Assembly: GCF_041504345.1 (NCBI RefSeq)
Contig: NZ_CP167894.1
Coordinates: forward strand, 2,914,001 to 2,978,000
Direction: 5' to 3'
Length of the DNA: 64,000 bases
Source of the DNA: Vibrio sp. BS-M-Sm-2
Lineage (GTDB): Bacteria; Pseudomonadota; Gammaproteobacteria; Enterobacterales; Vibrionaceae
Numbering within the stretch: position 1 is the stretch's first letter; each line of letters opens with the position of its first letter. The notes below the pieces were generated by a model, which was given only the letters and a program-made list of their open reading frames with translations, had not been told where the DNA came from and searched no databases. This document shows positions 21,472-31,341 of this stretch, piece after piece. The translations under genes were made by a program, and so were the position numbers.

Positions 21472-22476
21472 ATGAGCCTTCACCTTTCCAACGTAATTTT
21501 ACACCAGCTGAGCAAGAACGATCAGGATGAACTGATTGTTAACTATCGTGCTGAATCTCTAGAAAACGATGCTTCATCTGAAAGTCTGGTTGCTGAACTT
21601 CACCGTGTTTTTAACTCAAAAGCAGGCAAAGGGTTTGGTTCTTTCAAATCTGACAGCGAATTTCAGCAGTGGTTGCACCAACTTCGTGCTGGTGAGACAA
21701 ACTTTTACGATTTTTCTCAAAAGAGTGCGCAACGTCTAAAAGATGAGCTTTCAAAATACCCATTTGCTGACGAAGGTATCTTGGTAATGGCTGAATATCA
21801 GTCACTTGCAACAGATTACCTATTCATTGGTTTGCTGCCTTCAAACCAAAGCCTAAAGGTAACTGAAGGGCTAGATATTAGTGCGACGGATTACCTTGAT
21901 ATCTCAAAAATGGATATCGCGGCTCGCCTAGACCTTTCTACTTATGAGACTGATAAAGAGTCAAACCGTTATTTAACTTACATTAAAGGACGTGTTGGCC
22001 GTAAAGTCGCCGATTTCTTCTTAGATTTCTTACAAGCTGAAGTGGGTCTGGATGCGAAACAGCAAAACCAAGTACTGATGCAAGCGGTAGAAGATTTCGT
22101 TTCTGACTCTAAATTAGAAAAAGAAGAAGCGATCAGCTACAAAAAGCAGGTTGCGGATTACTGTAACGAGCAGCTTAAAGCTGGCGATGAAGTGCAAGTT
22201 CGTGAACTTTCTGGAGAGTTACCAGCAAGCACAGATGGCACAAGTTTCTTTGACTATACTAGTGAGCAAGGTTACGAGTTAGAAGACAGCTTTCCAGCCG
22301 ATCGTGCAACTATGCGTAAACTAACAAAATTTGTTGGTGCTGGTGGCGGTTTGAATGTTAGTTTTGATAGTCTGCTTCTAGGCGAACGTATCTTTTACGA
22401 TCCGGAGACAGACACGCTAACGATTAAAGGCACACCACCGAACTTACGTGACCAATTGACTCGCAATAAGTCATAG
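21472..22476 (+). CDS. yejK: Nucleoid-associated protein YejK (NdpA)
   Basis: 334 aa (E. coli about 335). A nucleoid-associated DNA-binding protein, reported to interact with topoisomerase subunits in enterobacteria. It starts MSLHLSNVILHQLSKNDQDEL, the family N-terminus, with the conserved YLTYIKGRVGRKVADFFLDF block near residue 165. There is no signal or membrane segment. It is transcribed opposite yejL-yejM. Confidence 0.93.
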   Translation: MSLHLSNVILHQLSKNDQDELIVNYRAESLENDASSESLVAELHRVFNSKAGKGFGSFKSDSEFQQWLHQLRAGETNFYDFSQKSAQRLKDELSKYPFADEGILVMAEYQSLATDYLFIGLLPSNQSLKVTEGLDISATDYLDISKMDIAARLDLSTYETDKESNRYLTYIKGRVGRKVADFFLDFLQAEVGLDAKQQNQVLMQAVEDFVSDSKLEKEEAISYKKQVADYCNEQLKAGDEVQVRELSGELPASTDGTSFFDYTSEQGYELEDSFPADRATMRKLTKFVGAGGGLNVSFDSLLLGERIFYDPETDTLTIKGTPPNLRDQLTRNKS

Positions 22477-22581
22477 TCGGAAGTTAACGGATAAAAGCGG
22501 CAGCAGGATGTTGTCGCTTATTTTGTGCTTAATCTTTTAGCTACTGTTATGGCTTCAAGTTAACACGCACAAGGAATATAG

Positions 22582-23988
22582 ATGGAACAATCAGTAGCAA
22601 AGCCCAAACGCTTTAAAAAACCAGCCACCTTCTTGGTTGTGCTCTTGGCTCTGTGGCTACTTCCTTCATTGGCTCTTCTTAATTTAAGCCGTTCCTACAC
22701 CAATTCTCTTGCTCAAATCGAAGAGCTCGGTATTCGAGTCAACGAGTTGAGGCAATCACTTTATTTCTCAGAACCGCTTCGAGTCTCTCGTATCAATGAT
22801 CTAGCACTCGATGCTCAGTTGGTTTATTCAATCCGACTGCAGATTGAATCTGATTTTCAACACGCTTTGTTTCGCCCTGATGTGAACCAACTGTTGTACG
22901 TAGCCGATCAGTTCCTAGAAAAGTTCGATGAGTTCATCCCGATCGAAAGCCAAGTTCAAGACATCGTTGATAACATTAAGATGTTGCGTGCGGATAAAGA
23001 GCTTTCCCCTAAGTTAAAACCACTCCTAAACGAATTCGGCGTAGTGGTCTTTGAAGCGATGTATTCTGACAGTCAAAGTTCGTCTGCCACTTATCGTGCC
23101 TTCGATTCTATTCTAGAAAAATCTTATTCATTAAAAACCAAAGAGCAAGATGCACTTCAACAGCTATTGGCTGATGCTTCAGCATTGTTGAGTGATTACG
23201 CCCAGCTCAATTATTTGGTCGATAAGATTAAGAAAAACTCAGTGAATGAGCAGATCATTAAACTTGAAGCTGAGTTTCATGAGCGTCAGTTTAACCTTTT
23301 ACTTGTGATGTTAGGCTTGAGCTTAGTGGCGATGAGCGCTTTGGTTGTGTGGAGTGTTAGTGTGAGAAAAGCGGCTCTGCAGCCCAAAGCAGAACAGGGT
23401 ATAGCCCCTGAACCTAGCAAAGAAAAGGTTGTTAATCTTTCCGATAAGGAAGATGAATTGTTTTCAGAAAGTAGCGTTGATTCGACTCCCTCGGCAACTA
23501 ACCAGTTTGAGAAAGAGCCTGAGGTACCTGAAACCGTATTGAATCAGCAACCAGAATATCAACCTCAACAAAATATGAGCCCTGCAAGTCAACCTGGTAC
23601 GATAGGCGAGCCAATGTCGGAGAAACACATAGCCAGTGTGACGGACTCTAAGCCTGCGATTGATATTGAAGACATGTTGGAGACACTCGATGGTGATGCT
23701 GAGTCTGTCGAATTGTTGCTTGGCGTCTTTGTACAAGATCACGCAGGTGATTATAAGAAATTTAAGTCTTTGCTGATCAAAGATGAAACCTCCGCAGCTC
23801 GCATTGTACATAGTTTAAAAGGCGTAGCTGGTAGCATTAAAGCGTCTCGATTAGCGATTATTGCCGCGAGTATTGAAATGACAATGAAGCAATCAAGAGC
23901 CATCAGTGAGCATGATTTAACAGAGCTCGAGCAGGCAATAAAAGCCTCGGTAGATTCAGCTCATGCATATTTAGATAATCAACGTTAA
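22582..23988 (+). CDS. Membrane protein with C-terminal Hpt phosphotransfer domain
   Basis: 468 aa. Two transmembrane helices (about 17-35 and 237-256) bracket a helical periplasmic sensor-like region. A Pro/Glu-rich cytoplasmic linker (about 265-345) leads to an Hpt four-helix domain at about 360-465, with the phospho-acceptor H410 in IVHSLKGVAGS. There is no kinase or receiver domain, so it must pass phosphate between partners encoded elsewhere. The next gene encodes a lipoprotein 76 bases downstream; they may act together. I know no name for it; the Hpt call is solid, the pathway is not. Confidence 0.72.
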   Translation: MEQSVAKPKRFKKPATFLVVLLALWLLPSLALLNLSRSYTNSLAQIEELGIRVNELRQSLYFSEPLRVSRINDLALDAQLVYSIRLQIESDFQHALFRPDVNQLLYVADQFLEKFDEFIPIESQVQDIVDNIKMLRADKELSPKLKPLLNEFGVVVFEAMYSDSQSSSATYRAFDSILEKSYSLKTKEQDALQQLLADASALLSDYAQLNYLVDKIKKNSVNEQIIKLEAEFHERQFNLLLVMLGLSLVAMSALVVWSVSVRKAALQPKAEQGIAPEPSKEKVVNLSDKEDELFSESSVDSTPSATNQFEKEPEVPETVLNQQPEYQPQQNMSPASQPGTIGEPMSEKHIASVTDSKPAIDIEDMLETLDGDAESVELLLGVFVQDHAGDYKKFKSLLIKDETSAARIVHSLKGVAGSIKASRLAIIAASIEMTMKQSRAISEHDLTELEQAIKASVDSAHAYLDNQR

Positions 23989-24064
23989 CTTTTGCAGGGA
24001 TTTTGACAATACTCTGACGAAGTGCTCATACAATCCGCGCCCTTAGTCTTTGTCAGAGGTTTAT

Positions 24065-25243
24065 ATGTTACGAGTTTCGAGTCGAAGTTGGATGGTGTTG
24101 GTGCTTAGCATTGTGCTAAGTGGTTGTTCTCTCCTAGAAGTTAAGTTAGATAGTCAGACGACGCCTCTCACTCAACAAGAGCTGAATGCTCGCCTCATGA
24201 CGCGTGAATACGCCAAGATGTTTTTTACAAGAGTCGAAGACTCGGCGGACGTAATCGCGCAATCTTACCCGGCTGATGACACCTTACATCAATCTTATGT
24301 GTTGCTTTGGAAGATCCACGCAGAGCAAGGCTTACAGCAAGCGGCTTATCAAACTTCTCCTATGTCAGCTTTAATTGACTCATGGGTGTTCACTGCTCAA
24401 ATGAATCAGTTTTACGCACAAGGTGACGGTGCTGATTTGTTCGTGACCGATGATGCTGTAGAAACAGCTCGTTTTCTTGACCAAGAAGCTGAAAAGCTAG
24501 CAAAGGGCGTATTGAGCTCGAGTGATTTCAAAAAGAGCAAAGCATTCGTTGCAGAGTTTGCCGCGAACAATCCTTTTAAAGACCTTACCTTCAGAAGTAC
24601 GCCTGCTTATCGAGAATGGCTAGCTTACCTTGGTAAAGATGAATCACAGATCGTTCAGAGCCTAGGTACCATGCCAGAAGCCATGAGCGATGCATCAGAC
24701 CGCTTAAGCCTAATGGCGGACCAAACGCCAAAACTGATGTCTTGGAAAGCCGAATTGGTGGCGATGAATAGCTCACTCACGGGTGAAGATTTGTCGATGA
24801 CACTAGAAAGCCTTCGCCAAACCTCAGCTAGCATGCAGGACTTTATTGAAAATAACCCTGAATACATGCAAACACTAGCCTCTATTATGTCGGCAGAAAT
24901 GCAGCCATTGCTCAACGACCTCAGCGATAAAACAGACCAAAAATTGGCGATGCTGAGCGATGAACGTGTCGCTCTGGAAAAGATGGTTACGCGTGAGAGA
25001 GAAGCGTTAGTTCAGATGATTGAGAAAGAGCGTCTCGAGATTGCAGGTATTGTGACATCAGAAAGAGAGCTGTTCACTCAAGATTTAGACCGTGTCTCTC
25101 AAGAAGTGGTTGTGCTTGCGATTGATAAGCTGATGGAGCTAATCAAGGGTGTGATTATCTACTTTATTCTGTTTATCTTGGTGGTGTTCTTCGCACCGTT
25201 AGGCATCGGTTACTGGTTGGGTAAGCGAACCGCAAACAAGTAA
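24065..25243 (+). CDS. Lipoprotein with coiled coil and C-terminal membrane helix
   Basis: 392 aa. A lipobox-type signal ends L-S-G-C at residue 21. A mainly helical body follows with strongly charged coiled-coil character at about 290-345 (repeated ERE/EKER patterns). A clear transmembrane helix lies at about 360-384, before a short basic tail. Lipid anchor plus C-terminal transmembrane helix is unusual. AGAGG lies before ATG 24065; the frame is open from 24050 through a TTG, which I reject. Similar Vibrio genes are often labelled chemotaxis proteins without evidence. Function unknown. Confidence 0.65.
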   Translation: MLRVSSRSWMVLVLSIVLSGCSLLEVKLDSQTTPLTQQELNARLMTREYAKMFFTRVEDSADVIAQSYPADDTLHQSYVLLWKIHAEQGLQQAAYQTSPMSALIDSWVFTAQMNQFYAQGDGADLFVTDDAVETARFLDQEAEKLAKGVLSSSDFKKSKAFVAEFAANNPFKDLTFRSTPAYREWLAYLGKDESQIVQSLGTMPEAMSDASDRLSLMADQTPKLMSWKAELVAMNSSLTGEDLSMTLESLRQTSASMQDFIENNPEYMQTLASIMSAEMQPLLNDLSDKTDQKLAMLSDERVALEKMVTREREALVQMIEKERLEIAGIVTSERELFTQDLDRVSQEVVVLAIDKLMELIKGVIIYFILFILVVFFAPLGIGYWLGKRTANK

Positions 25244-25256
25244 AAAACCGATAAAA

Positions 25257-25284
25257 AAGAGCGCTCTATGGCGCTCTTTTTGCA
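25257..25284. terminator. Bidirectional terminator
   Basis: AAAAGAGCGC/GCGCTCTTTT stem with a 6-base loop. It lies between the convergent lipoprotein and nhaC-type genes. Confidence 0.85.
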
Positions 25285-25334
25285 TTTCTACCATTAACGT
25301 TTTGAGTTACGTTCGAAAGTGTTAGCCCATGAAC

Positions 25335-26771
25335 TTAAGCTTGTTGCTTGCTTAGCTCTGTCGCTTCTTCAGCTTCAAACGCTGGTGCTGTTGGTTCACA
25401 CTTATCAACGAACCAACCCATATAAGACGTCACGATAGTTACAATGATACAGATGAAGCTTAGCCACATGAACGGCGCGTAAGACAGCGTCGCAACGCCA
25501 AGAATACTCGCCATGTAGATGCCGTTATCACTCCACGGAACCATACCCGACGTTAACGTGCCACCAAACTCAGCATTACGCGATAGGTTCTTACGTTTGT
25601 AGCCTAAACGGTCGTAGTTTTTCGCACAGATTTTTGGCGTAAGGATTAACGATACGTACATTGCAGAACCGAATACGTTACCCATGAAAGCCGTGCCAAT
25701 GGTGCTAGTCGCTAGTGAGCCTGCGCTGTTTACGCGGCGCTCAAACACTTTAGCGATTGTCTCTAGTACGCCCACTTTATCCAGTAAGCCACCGAAACCT
25801 AGACCAAATACGATAACCGCAACCGAACCAAGCATGGAAGACATACCGCCACGGTTAAGAATCGAATCAATAAACTCTACGCCAGATGAGATTGAGAACG
25901 GTGCCCAAGCAGTGTTGAATGCCGTTAGGAAGTCGATATCTTGGATCATGACTGCCCAGATAATACCCAGCAAAGAACCAAAGCTGATAACCGGGAAGGA
26001 AGGCATACGGAAAGCCAACAGACCAAGCACGATAAGTACTGGAACGAATGAATAAGGGGTGATGTAGAACTGAACTTCCATCGCTTTGATTACAGAGTCT
26101 ACTTGGCTCATGTCAACGTTGCCCGCGTAGTGGAAACCAAACGCAGTAAACATGATGCCTGTAATCACGTAGCTGATTAACGCAACTGGCAACATGCCCT
26201 TGATGTGTTCAACCACTTCAACACCAGACATTGAAGAAGCCAGAATCACTGAATCAGAAAGCGGAGACATCTTGTCACCGAAGTAACAGCCTGACAGCAC
26301 TGCACCCGCAGTAATCGGCGCTGGAACACCGAGACCTTGGCCGATACCCATCATTGCGATACCTGCTGTACCCGCAGCGCCCCAAGAAGTACCAGTTGCC
26401 AATGCGGTTAGAGAACAGATGATCATGGTCGCTAAAAGGAAGATAGAAGGGTGGATAGCTTTCAGACCATAGTAAATGATAGTAGGTACGATCCCGCCTG
26501 AGATCCAAGTACCAACAAGAGCGCCAACGGCTAAAAGTATTAAAACCGCGCCTAAGCCATTGGATATTCCTTTGAGTGCTGCTTTTTCTAAGTCTTTGTA
26601 TTGGTGTCCAAGACGAATACCAAGAACCATGATAATGAACCAGCCAATATACAAGGCAAGTTGAATTGGAAGGTCAAGCTTTGCTGTAAAGGAAAAAGCA
26701 AGGGATAGAAATAGTCCTAACGCGATGAATACCTGTAATAGGTTCGGTAGGCGAGTTTTACTCTGCTTCAT
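25335..26771 (-). CDS. nhaC: NhaC-family Na+/H+ antiporter
   Basis: 478-aa polytopic inner-membrane protein with about 11-12 hydrophobic segments and the family blocks GTSWGAAGTAGIAMMGIG, SGCYFGDKMSPLSDS and PWSDNGIY. NhaC proteins exchange Na+ for H+; some relatives in this family (LysW) are lysine transporters, so the substrate is not certain. I looked for a lysine riboswitch upstream and saw none, which favours an ion antiporter. It is a single gene. Confidence 0.85.
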   Translation of the reverse strand: MKQSKTRLPNLLQVFIALGLFLSLAFSFTAKLDLPIQLALYIGWFIIMVLGIRLGHQYKDLEKAALKGISNGLGAVLILLAVGALVGTWISGGIVPTIIYYGLKAIHPSIFLLATMIICSLTALATGTSWGAAGTAGIAMMGIGQGLGVPAPITAGAVLSGCYFGDKMSPLSDSVILASSMSGVEVVEHIKGMLPVALISYVITGIMFTAFGFHYAGNVDMSQVDSVIKAMEVQFYITPYSFVPVLIVLGLLAFRMPSFPVISFGSLLGIIWAVMIQDIDFLTAFNTAWAPFSISSGVEFIDSILNRGGMSSMLGSVAVIVFGLGFGGLLDKVGVLETIAKVFERRVNSAGSLATSTIGTAFMGNVFGSAMYVSLILTPKICAKNYDRLGYKRKNLSRNAEFGGTLTSGMVPWSDNGIYMASILGVATLSYAPFMWLSFICIIVTIVTSYMGWFVDKCEPTAPAFEAEEATELSKQQA

Positions 26772-27070
26772 AAAAGCCTCTTGTGATTTCGAGCATTTAT
26801 AGTGCTTCGTTATAGTGTGTGGTACAAAACGGACACTACAGTAATTAGTTTATTATATCGAAAAAATACGCCCAAGTTGTGATATTTGACTGTTAACTCA
26901 ATCAATTGTGGTTTCATAATCTAAAATTTTGTTAAATTCATGATTGTTACATGTTGAAATCTGTCGCACGTTGTTTTCGTTTTGTAAAATAAAATTCTGA
27001 TTAACCTTGGTTTGAAAGAGGGATTTACTGTTTGTGATGAGCGTCGATTGAACCGGTTTTGGCGATGTAA
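26772..27070. other. AT-rich intergenic region, nhaC side
   Basis: About 300 bases that should hold the nhaC promoter on the minus strand. There is no riboswitch-like secondary structure and no clear operator by eye. Confidence 0.4.
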
Positions 27071-27205
27071 ATGTTTGAATTTGACGATAATGGACGCTTA
27101 ATCAATGAGGTGGAGATGGAATGTCGATACAGAGATAACTGCACGATTCATTACGTTCACTTAAAAGAAACGAAAAAGTTACACTTTTTGACAAAAAGCA
27201 CTTGA
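27071..27205 (+). CDS. Possible 44-aa ORF before asd
   Basis: ATG at 27071 runs to TGA at 27205 and encodes a hydrophilic 44-aa peptide, starting MFEFDDNGRLINEVEMECRY, with two cysteines and a basic tail. It lies 66 bases before asd. The ribosome-binding site is weak (GGCG at about 8 bases). It does not look like an attenuator leader: there are no runs of one amino acid and no terminator follows. It could be a small protein or a chance frame. Confidence 0.3.
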   Translation: MFEFDDNGRLINEVEMECRYRDNCTIHYVHLKETKKLHFLTKST

Positions 27206-27271
27206 GTTCTGTTTCTGAAAAACTTATAGATGGGGGAGAGCAATTTTTAATTTATACATGGAGAGTGAGCG

Positions 27272-28390
27272 ATGAGAGTAGGTCTAGTTGGTTGGCGCGG
27301 TATGGTGGGTTCTGTACTGATGCAACGTATGGTTGAAGAGAAAGACTTCGACTTGATTGAGCCTGTTTATTACAGCACATCTCAGATTGGTATTCCTGCC
27401 CCTGTTCTAGGTGGTAAAGATGCGGGTCTACTTCAAGACGCTTTTGATATTGATAGCCTAAAACAGCTTGATGCTGTGATTACTTGTCAAGGCGGCGATT
27501 ACACATCAAAAGTATACCCAGCACTGCGTCAAGCAGGTTGGAAAGGTTACTGGATTGATGCAGCTTCTACTCTGCGTATGGACGCTGATTCAATCATCAC
27601 TCTTGATCCTGTTAACTTGGCTCAAATTCAGCAAGGCATTCACAGTGGCACCAACACTTTCGTTGGCGGTAACTGTACTGTGAGCTTAATGCTTATGGCT
27701 CTAGGTGGCCTGTACGAGAAAGGCATGGTTGAGTGGATGAGTGCCATGACTTACCAAGCAGCTTCTGGTGCGGGTGCTAAGAACATGCGTGAGCTGATCT
27801 CACAAATGGGTGTGATCAACGACAGCGTAAGTTCTGAGTTAGCGAACCCTTCAAGTTCAATTCTTGATATCGATAAGAAAGTGGCTGATACGATTCGTTC
27901 ATCTTCATTCCCAACAGACCAATTTGGTGCTCCACTTGCGGGCTCACTGATTCCTTGGATCGATGTGAAGCGTGAAAACGGTCAGAGCAAAGAAGAGTGG
28001 AAAGCGGGTGTTGAAGCGAACAAGATTCTTGGTCTAGACGGTCAACCGATTCCTATCGATGGTACCTGTGTACGTATCGGTGCAATGCGTTGTCACGCTC
28101 AAGCGCTAACGATTAAGCTCAAGCAAGACGTGCCAATGGACGAGATCGAAGAGATCATCGCGACGCACAATGATTGGGTTAAAGTGATTCCTAATGACCG
28201 CGACATCACAGCACAGGAGCTAACACCAGCGAAAGTAACAGGCACTATGTCTGTACCAGTCGGTCGTCTGCGCAAGATGTCGATGGGCAACGACTTCCTA
28301 AACGCATTCACGGTTGGTGACCAATTGCTTTGGGGTGCTGCAGAACCACTACGTCGTACTCTGCGCATTATCCTTGCTGAGAAAGCGTAA
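27272..28390 (+). CDS. asd: Aspartate-semialdehyde dehydrogenase
   Basis: 372 aa, the enterobacterial-length form (E. coli 367). Reduces aspartyl phosphate to aspartate semialdehyde for lysine, threonine, methionine and diaminopimelate synthesis. The NADP motif [11 protein letters not shown] is at residues 3-13, the catalytic Cys135 is in GGNCTVSLM, and [11 protein letters not shown] lies near residue 162. GGAGAG sits 7 bases before ATG. Vibrios also carry a second, shorter asd type; this is the E. coli-like one. It ends at a strong terminator. Confidence 0.95.
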   Translation: MRVGLVGWRGMVGSVLMQRMVEEKDFDLIEPVYYSTSQIGIPAPVLGGKDAGLLQDAFDIDSLKQLDAVITCQGGDYTSKVYPALRQAGWKGYWIDAASTLRMDADSIITLDPVNLAQIQQGIHSGTNTFVGGNCTVSLMLMALGGLYEKGMVEWMSAMTYQAASGAGAKNMRELISQMGVINDSVSSELANPSSSILDIDKKVADTIRSSSFPTDQFGAPLAGSLIPWIDVKRENGQSKEEWKAGVEANKILGLDGQPIPIDGTCVRIGAMRCHAQALTIKLKQDVPMDEIEEIIATHNDWVKVIPNDRDITAQELTPAKVTGTMSVPVGRLRKMSMGNDFLNAFTVGDQLLWGAAEPLRRTLRIILAEKA

Positions 28391-28419
28391 CTGCCTCATT
28401 TTTGAGAATAATTAACGAA

Positions 28420-28444
28420 GAAGCGCCTTAGGGCGCTTTTTTTG
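28420..28444 (+). terminator. asd terminator
   Basis: AAGCGCC/GGGCGCTT stem with a 3-base loop and an 8-T run. Confidence 0.88.
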
Positions 28445-28510
28445 TTTCTGATGACAGAAGCCTGACTTTAAAACCTTACCTTTCGTGCGTCTTAAAGTTG
28501 GAGCTAGAAA

Positions 28511-29032
28511 ATGAAAGCAAACCTTAAAGGTTTTACTCTTATCGAGTTGATTGTTGTTATCGTCATTATTGGTGTTTTAGCGGTTGTTGCAGCACCTAGG
28601 TTTTTAAACATACAACATGATGCTAGGGCTTCGGTTATGGAAGGGTTAGGGGCATCAGTCCATACCGCAGCGGATTTAGCATTCGAAAAAGCAGCTGTGG
28701 CAGGAATGGAAGACCAAGAACGTTACCTCGTACCAAACTACGGAAGCGTACAGTTTGGCTACCCTGCTGTTGAAAAAGGGGGAACGGAAAACTTTTTGGC
28801 GATTGATTCTGGGTACCATGATTTAACGAAAGAGTGGACTTGGGCTGCACATAATAATGGGTCTGTTGGCGACCCTGATTTGTGGCTGATTACCCGATCG
28901 GAATATTTGTCGGACGTTCTTCCCAATGACTTCAATACCGCTATCGAGAAGACCCAATGCTATGTGAAATACACGGCTGCGATGGAAGCAAATGATGACT
29001 ACCAAGTGGAAGTTTTCACAGATGGCTGTTAG
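28511..29032 (+). CDS. Orphan type IV pilin-like protein
   Basis: 173 aa. The type III prepilin signal is short and basic, with cleavage expected after G7 (MKANLKG then FTLIEL) and Glu at mature position 5. A hydrophobic helix to about residue 30 and a globular domain with a C-terminal Cys pair (C164, C173) follow. It resembles MshA/PilA-type pilins or pseudopilins. There are no assembly genes beside it, so it must use a machine encoded elsewhere. A perfect terminator follows. Confidence 0.78.
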   Translation: MKANLKGFTLIELIVVIVIIGVLAVVAAPRFLNIQHDARASVMEGLGASVHTAADLAFEKAAVAGMEDQERYLVPNYGSVQFGYPAVEKGGTENFLAIDSGYHDLTKEWTWAAHNNGSVGDPDLWLITRSEYLSDVLPNDFNTAIEKTQCYVKYTAAMEANDDYQVEVFTDGC

Positions 29033-29042
29033 ATAGTTAAGA

Positions 29043-29072
29043 AAACCAAAAAAGAGCTCTTTTTTGGTTTTA
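29043..29072. terminator. Bidirectional terminator pilin/K+ channel
   Basis: A 30-base perfect palindrome, AAAACCAAAAAAGAG with its complement. It overlaps the stop codon of the minus-strand channel gene. Confidence 0.85.
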
Positions 29073-29945
29073 TTCGGTCTTGTCGGTGACGACACGCTTG
29101 TCTGGATCTGCCAATTCGCTTGCACAGTGTTTGCAATACATGGCGTCAGAATCATGACCCGCTCGGTTGCAGTTAGGACACTTAACCAACTCTTTGTGTG
29201 AGTTCATTTCATTACTGAGTTCTGCAGTAATAATCCCTGTCGGCACCGCCAAAATTGAGTAACCCAATAGCATGGTCAGTGATGCTATGGCTTTGCCAAG
29301 CGCGGTCTGCGGCACCATGTCACCATATCCCACTGTCGTGATGGTCACGATTGCCCAATAGATGCTGTGAGGAATACTAGTGAAGCCATTTTCTGGTCCT
29401 TCAATAACAAAGATCAGAGCACCAAAGATAACGACTAAGATCCCAACGGTGCTGAAGAAGATCAGTATCTTTCGTCTTGCCATTAACAGTGAGCGCAACA
29501 GAATATTGGAATCTTGCAGGTAGCGAACCAGTTTTAGGATTCGGAAGATACGCATCACACGAAGCAGCCTCACCACACCCATAAACGAAGCGCCAGGGAA
29601 GATGATCGCTAAGTAGGTTGGAAGAATCGCTAATAGGTCAACGACACCATAAAAGCTAGTAGCGTAAGATTTTGGCTTTGGAGAGCAATAAAGCCTCAAC
29701 AAATACTCAAGAGTGAAGAGTGCAGTAAAGGTGTATTCGATATAACGCAGCTGTTGTGACCATTCACTCATTACATTAGGAATGGACTCTAAGATTAGAA
29801 CTAACAGCGAAGCCAAGATTGCAACGATCAGAGAGATATCAAATGCACGTCCGGCAGGCGTGTGAGTACCAAAGATAATGACGTACAAATGATGCTTGAG
29901 TGGCTTGCGTGACATAAGGAGAGATTCATCTTCTGTTAAATGCAT
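29070..29945 (-). CDS. Voltage-gated K+ channel with C-terminal zinc ribbon
   Basis: 291-aa six-helix ion channel. The S4-like helix carries regularly spaced arginines (RLLRVMRIFRILKLVRYL near residue 128), the selectivity filter is TTVGYGD near residue 203, and a pore helix precedes it. The last 40 residues hold a two-CxxC zinc ribbon (CPNC, CKHC), which is unusual for a Kv channel and could be a cytoplasmic regulatory domain. It is an inner-membrane protein. It is convergent with the pilin gene. Confidence 0.87.
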   Translation of the reverse strand: MHLTEDESLLMSRKPLKHHLYVIIFGTHTPAGRAFDISLIVAILASLLVLILESIPNVMSEWSQQLRYIEYTFTALFTLEYLLRLYCSPKPKSYATSFYGVVDLLAILPTYLAIIFPGASFMGVVRLLRVMRIFRILKLVRYLQDSNILLRSLLMARRKILIFFSTVGILVVIFGALIFVIEGPENGFTSIPHSIYWAIVTITTVGYGDMVPQTALGKAIASLTMLLGYSILAVPTGIITAELSNEMNSHKELVKCPNCNRAGHDSDAMYCKHCASELADPDKRVVTDKTE

Positions 29946-30064
29946 TAACAGTCATTATACTAGCTTCATAATAACGAGGCGAGTGAAAGCCCAATTGCTT
30001 TACTCGCCTCATCTATATTTCAATATTGTTGCCCTTTATAGAGCAACCGAAATGCTGTTAAACG

Positions 30065-30703
30065 TTATGCCAAACCTGGGAACAAATTACGTAAGCCATT
30101 GGCGATGAACTCGATGCCCAATGCGCCAAGAATCAAACCCATGATACGAGTGATCACGTTGATACCCGTTTGACCTAGGAAACGAACGATAACTGGCGCT
30201 GAACGGAACAAAAGCCAAGAGCATGTTGCGAATGCGATGATGCTAATGCCGATTCCTACCGTATCAATAGCAGCAGGGTAGCGAGACCCGTAAACAATGG
30301 TCGAGCTGATTGCACCCGGACCTGCCATTAGCGGCATAGCAAGTGGAACAACACCGATCTGCTCTTTGCTGATGTATTCAGATTTTTCTTGTTTGTTCTG
30401 CTTATCTTCACCGAGCTTACCGCTCATCATCGAAAATGCGATGCTCAGTAATAGTAAACCACCTGCAACACGAAATGAGTCCAGTGAGATACTAAACATA
30501 TCAAGTAGCATTTGCCCCGCAACAAGAGAGACAATGAGGATCACGGCAACAGCAATGTTTGCTTGTAAGGCTGTCCTGTTCCTCTCTTCTGGCGGCATAT
30601 GAGCAGTAAGAGAAACAAAAACAGGCATGATGCCGATTGGGTTTACGGCAGCAACAAGCCCAAGGAAGAATTGCATAAAAATTGCGAGTTCTAAGCCTTG
30701 CAT
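30065..30703 (-). CDS. MarC/YhgN-family membrane protein
   Basis: 212-aa polytopic protein with about six membrane helices; the family block VNPIGIMPVFVSLT is near residue 20 and PLAMPLMAGPGAISS near residue 120. The UPF0056/MarC family has no settled biochemical role. It is a single gene whose start lies 640 bases upstream of and divergent from adhE. Confidence 0.85.
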   Translation of the reverse strand: MQGLELAIFMQFFLGLVAAVNPIGIMPVFVSLTAHMPPEERNRTALQANIAVAVILIVSLVAGQMLLDMFSISLDSFRVAGGLLLLSIAFSMMSGKLGEDKQNKQEKSEYISKEQIGVVPLAMPLMAGPGAISSTIVYGSRYPAAIDTVGIGISIIAFATCSWLLFRSAPVIVRFLGQTGINVITRIMGLILGALGIEFIANGLRNLFPGLA

Positions 30704-31341
30704 GAGAGCGATCTCCAGTTAGCGTACTTAAGGTTGAAGGTTTGATCTGTGAATAGTCTAGGCGCGTAATGTAAGGGACAAACTCAATTTACACGAATGA
30801 AAAAAACTAACTTGAAACGGGTGTTTTTTTGTAGAAAAACTAATTGAATCTCACTTTTGTATCTTCCTTGTTGCAAGCTTGTCGGTGCTGTTTCATTTCG
30901 TAACTTTTTATTGAGTAACTGTTAACTGCCGCACGGAATTAATAAAAATTATGTCAGAATCTAGCCCGTGTAACGGTATGGATATACTCTCAGTAGCACG
31001 AATATAGCTGTATACATGTAATTTAACGGACTAAAAATGAAATTTTTTTACAGTTTATGACGCTATGTAGAAAAAAGTTGACTGTTTGCTTGTTTTTTGT
31101 TCTGACGGAAAGTGTGATTTTAATCTATTTAAATCAGTACCTTAAGTTAATTTTTGCGATTGCCTTACTACTTTTTGGTTAATTCTTTTTGGGTAACTGA
31201 TCTGGGTCAATTTTTTTCATACAGTGAAATAATATACTCAGTCCTGAAAGCAATTTACTAAGAACGTTGTTGTTTGAGGTTAAAAGCAAGCAGCGAAATT
31301 AATAAAAAGTTTTTAATATTTATTATTTTAGGAGATCCACC
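30704..31341. promoter_or_regulatory. Long adhE upstream region
   Basis: 638 AT-rich bases without a gene, dividing the MarC gene from adhE. They probably hold several promoters and a long adhE leader. A site at 31197-31210 (CTGATctggGTCAA) is two mismatches from the FNR consensus, which is suggestive but not decisive. Confidence 0.45.

Noticed and set aside
26772..27070. Possible lysine riboswitch before the NhaC-type gene
   Set aside because: Some NhaC-family lysine transporters have one, but none of the conserved blocks is visible here.
31197..31210. FNR site before adhE
   Set aside because: Two mismatches and no positional proof; mentioned only inside the region entry.
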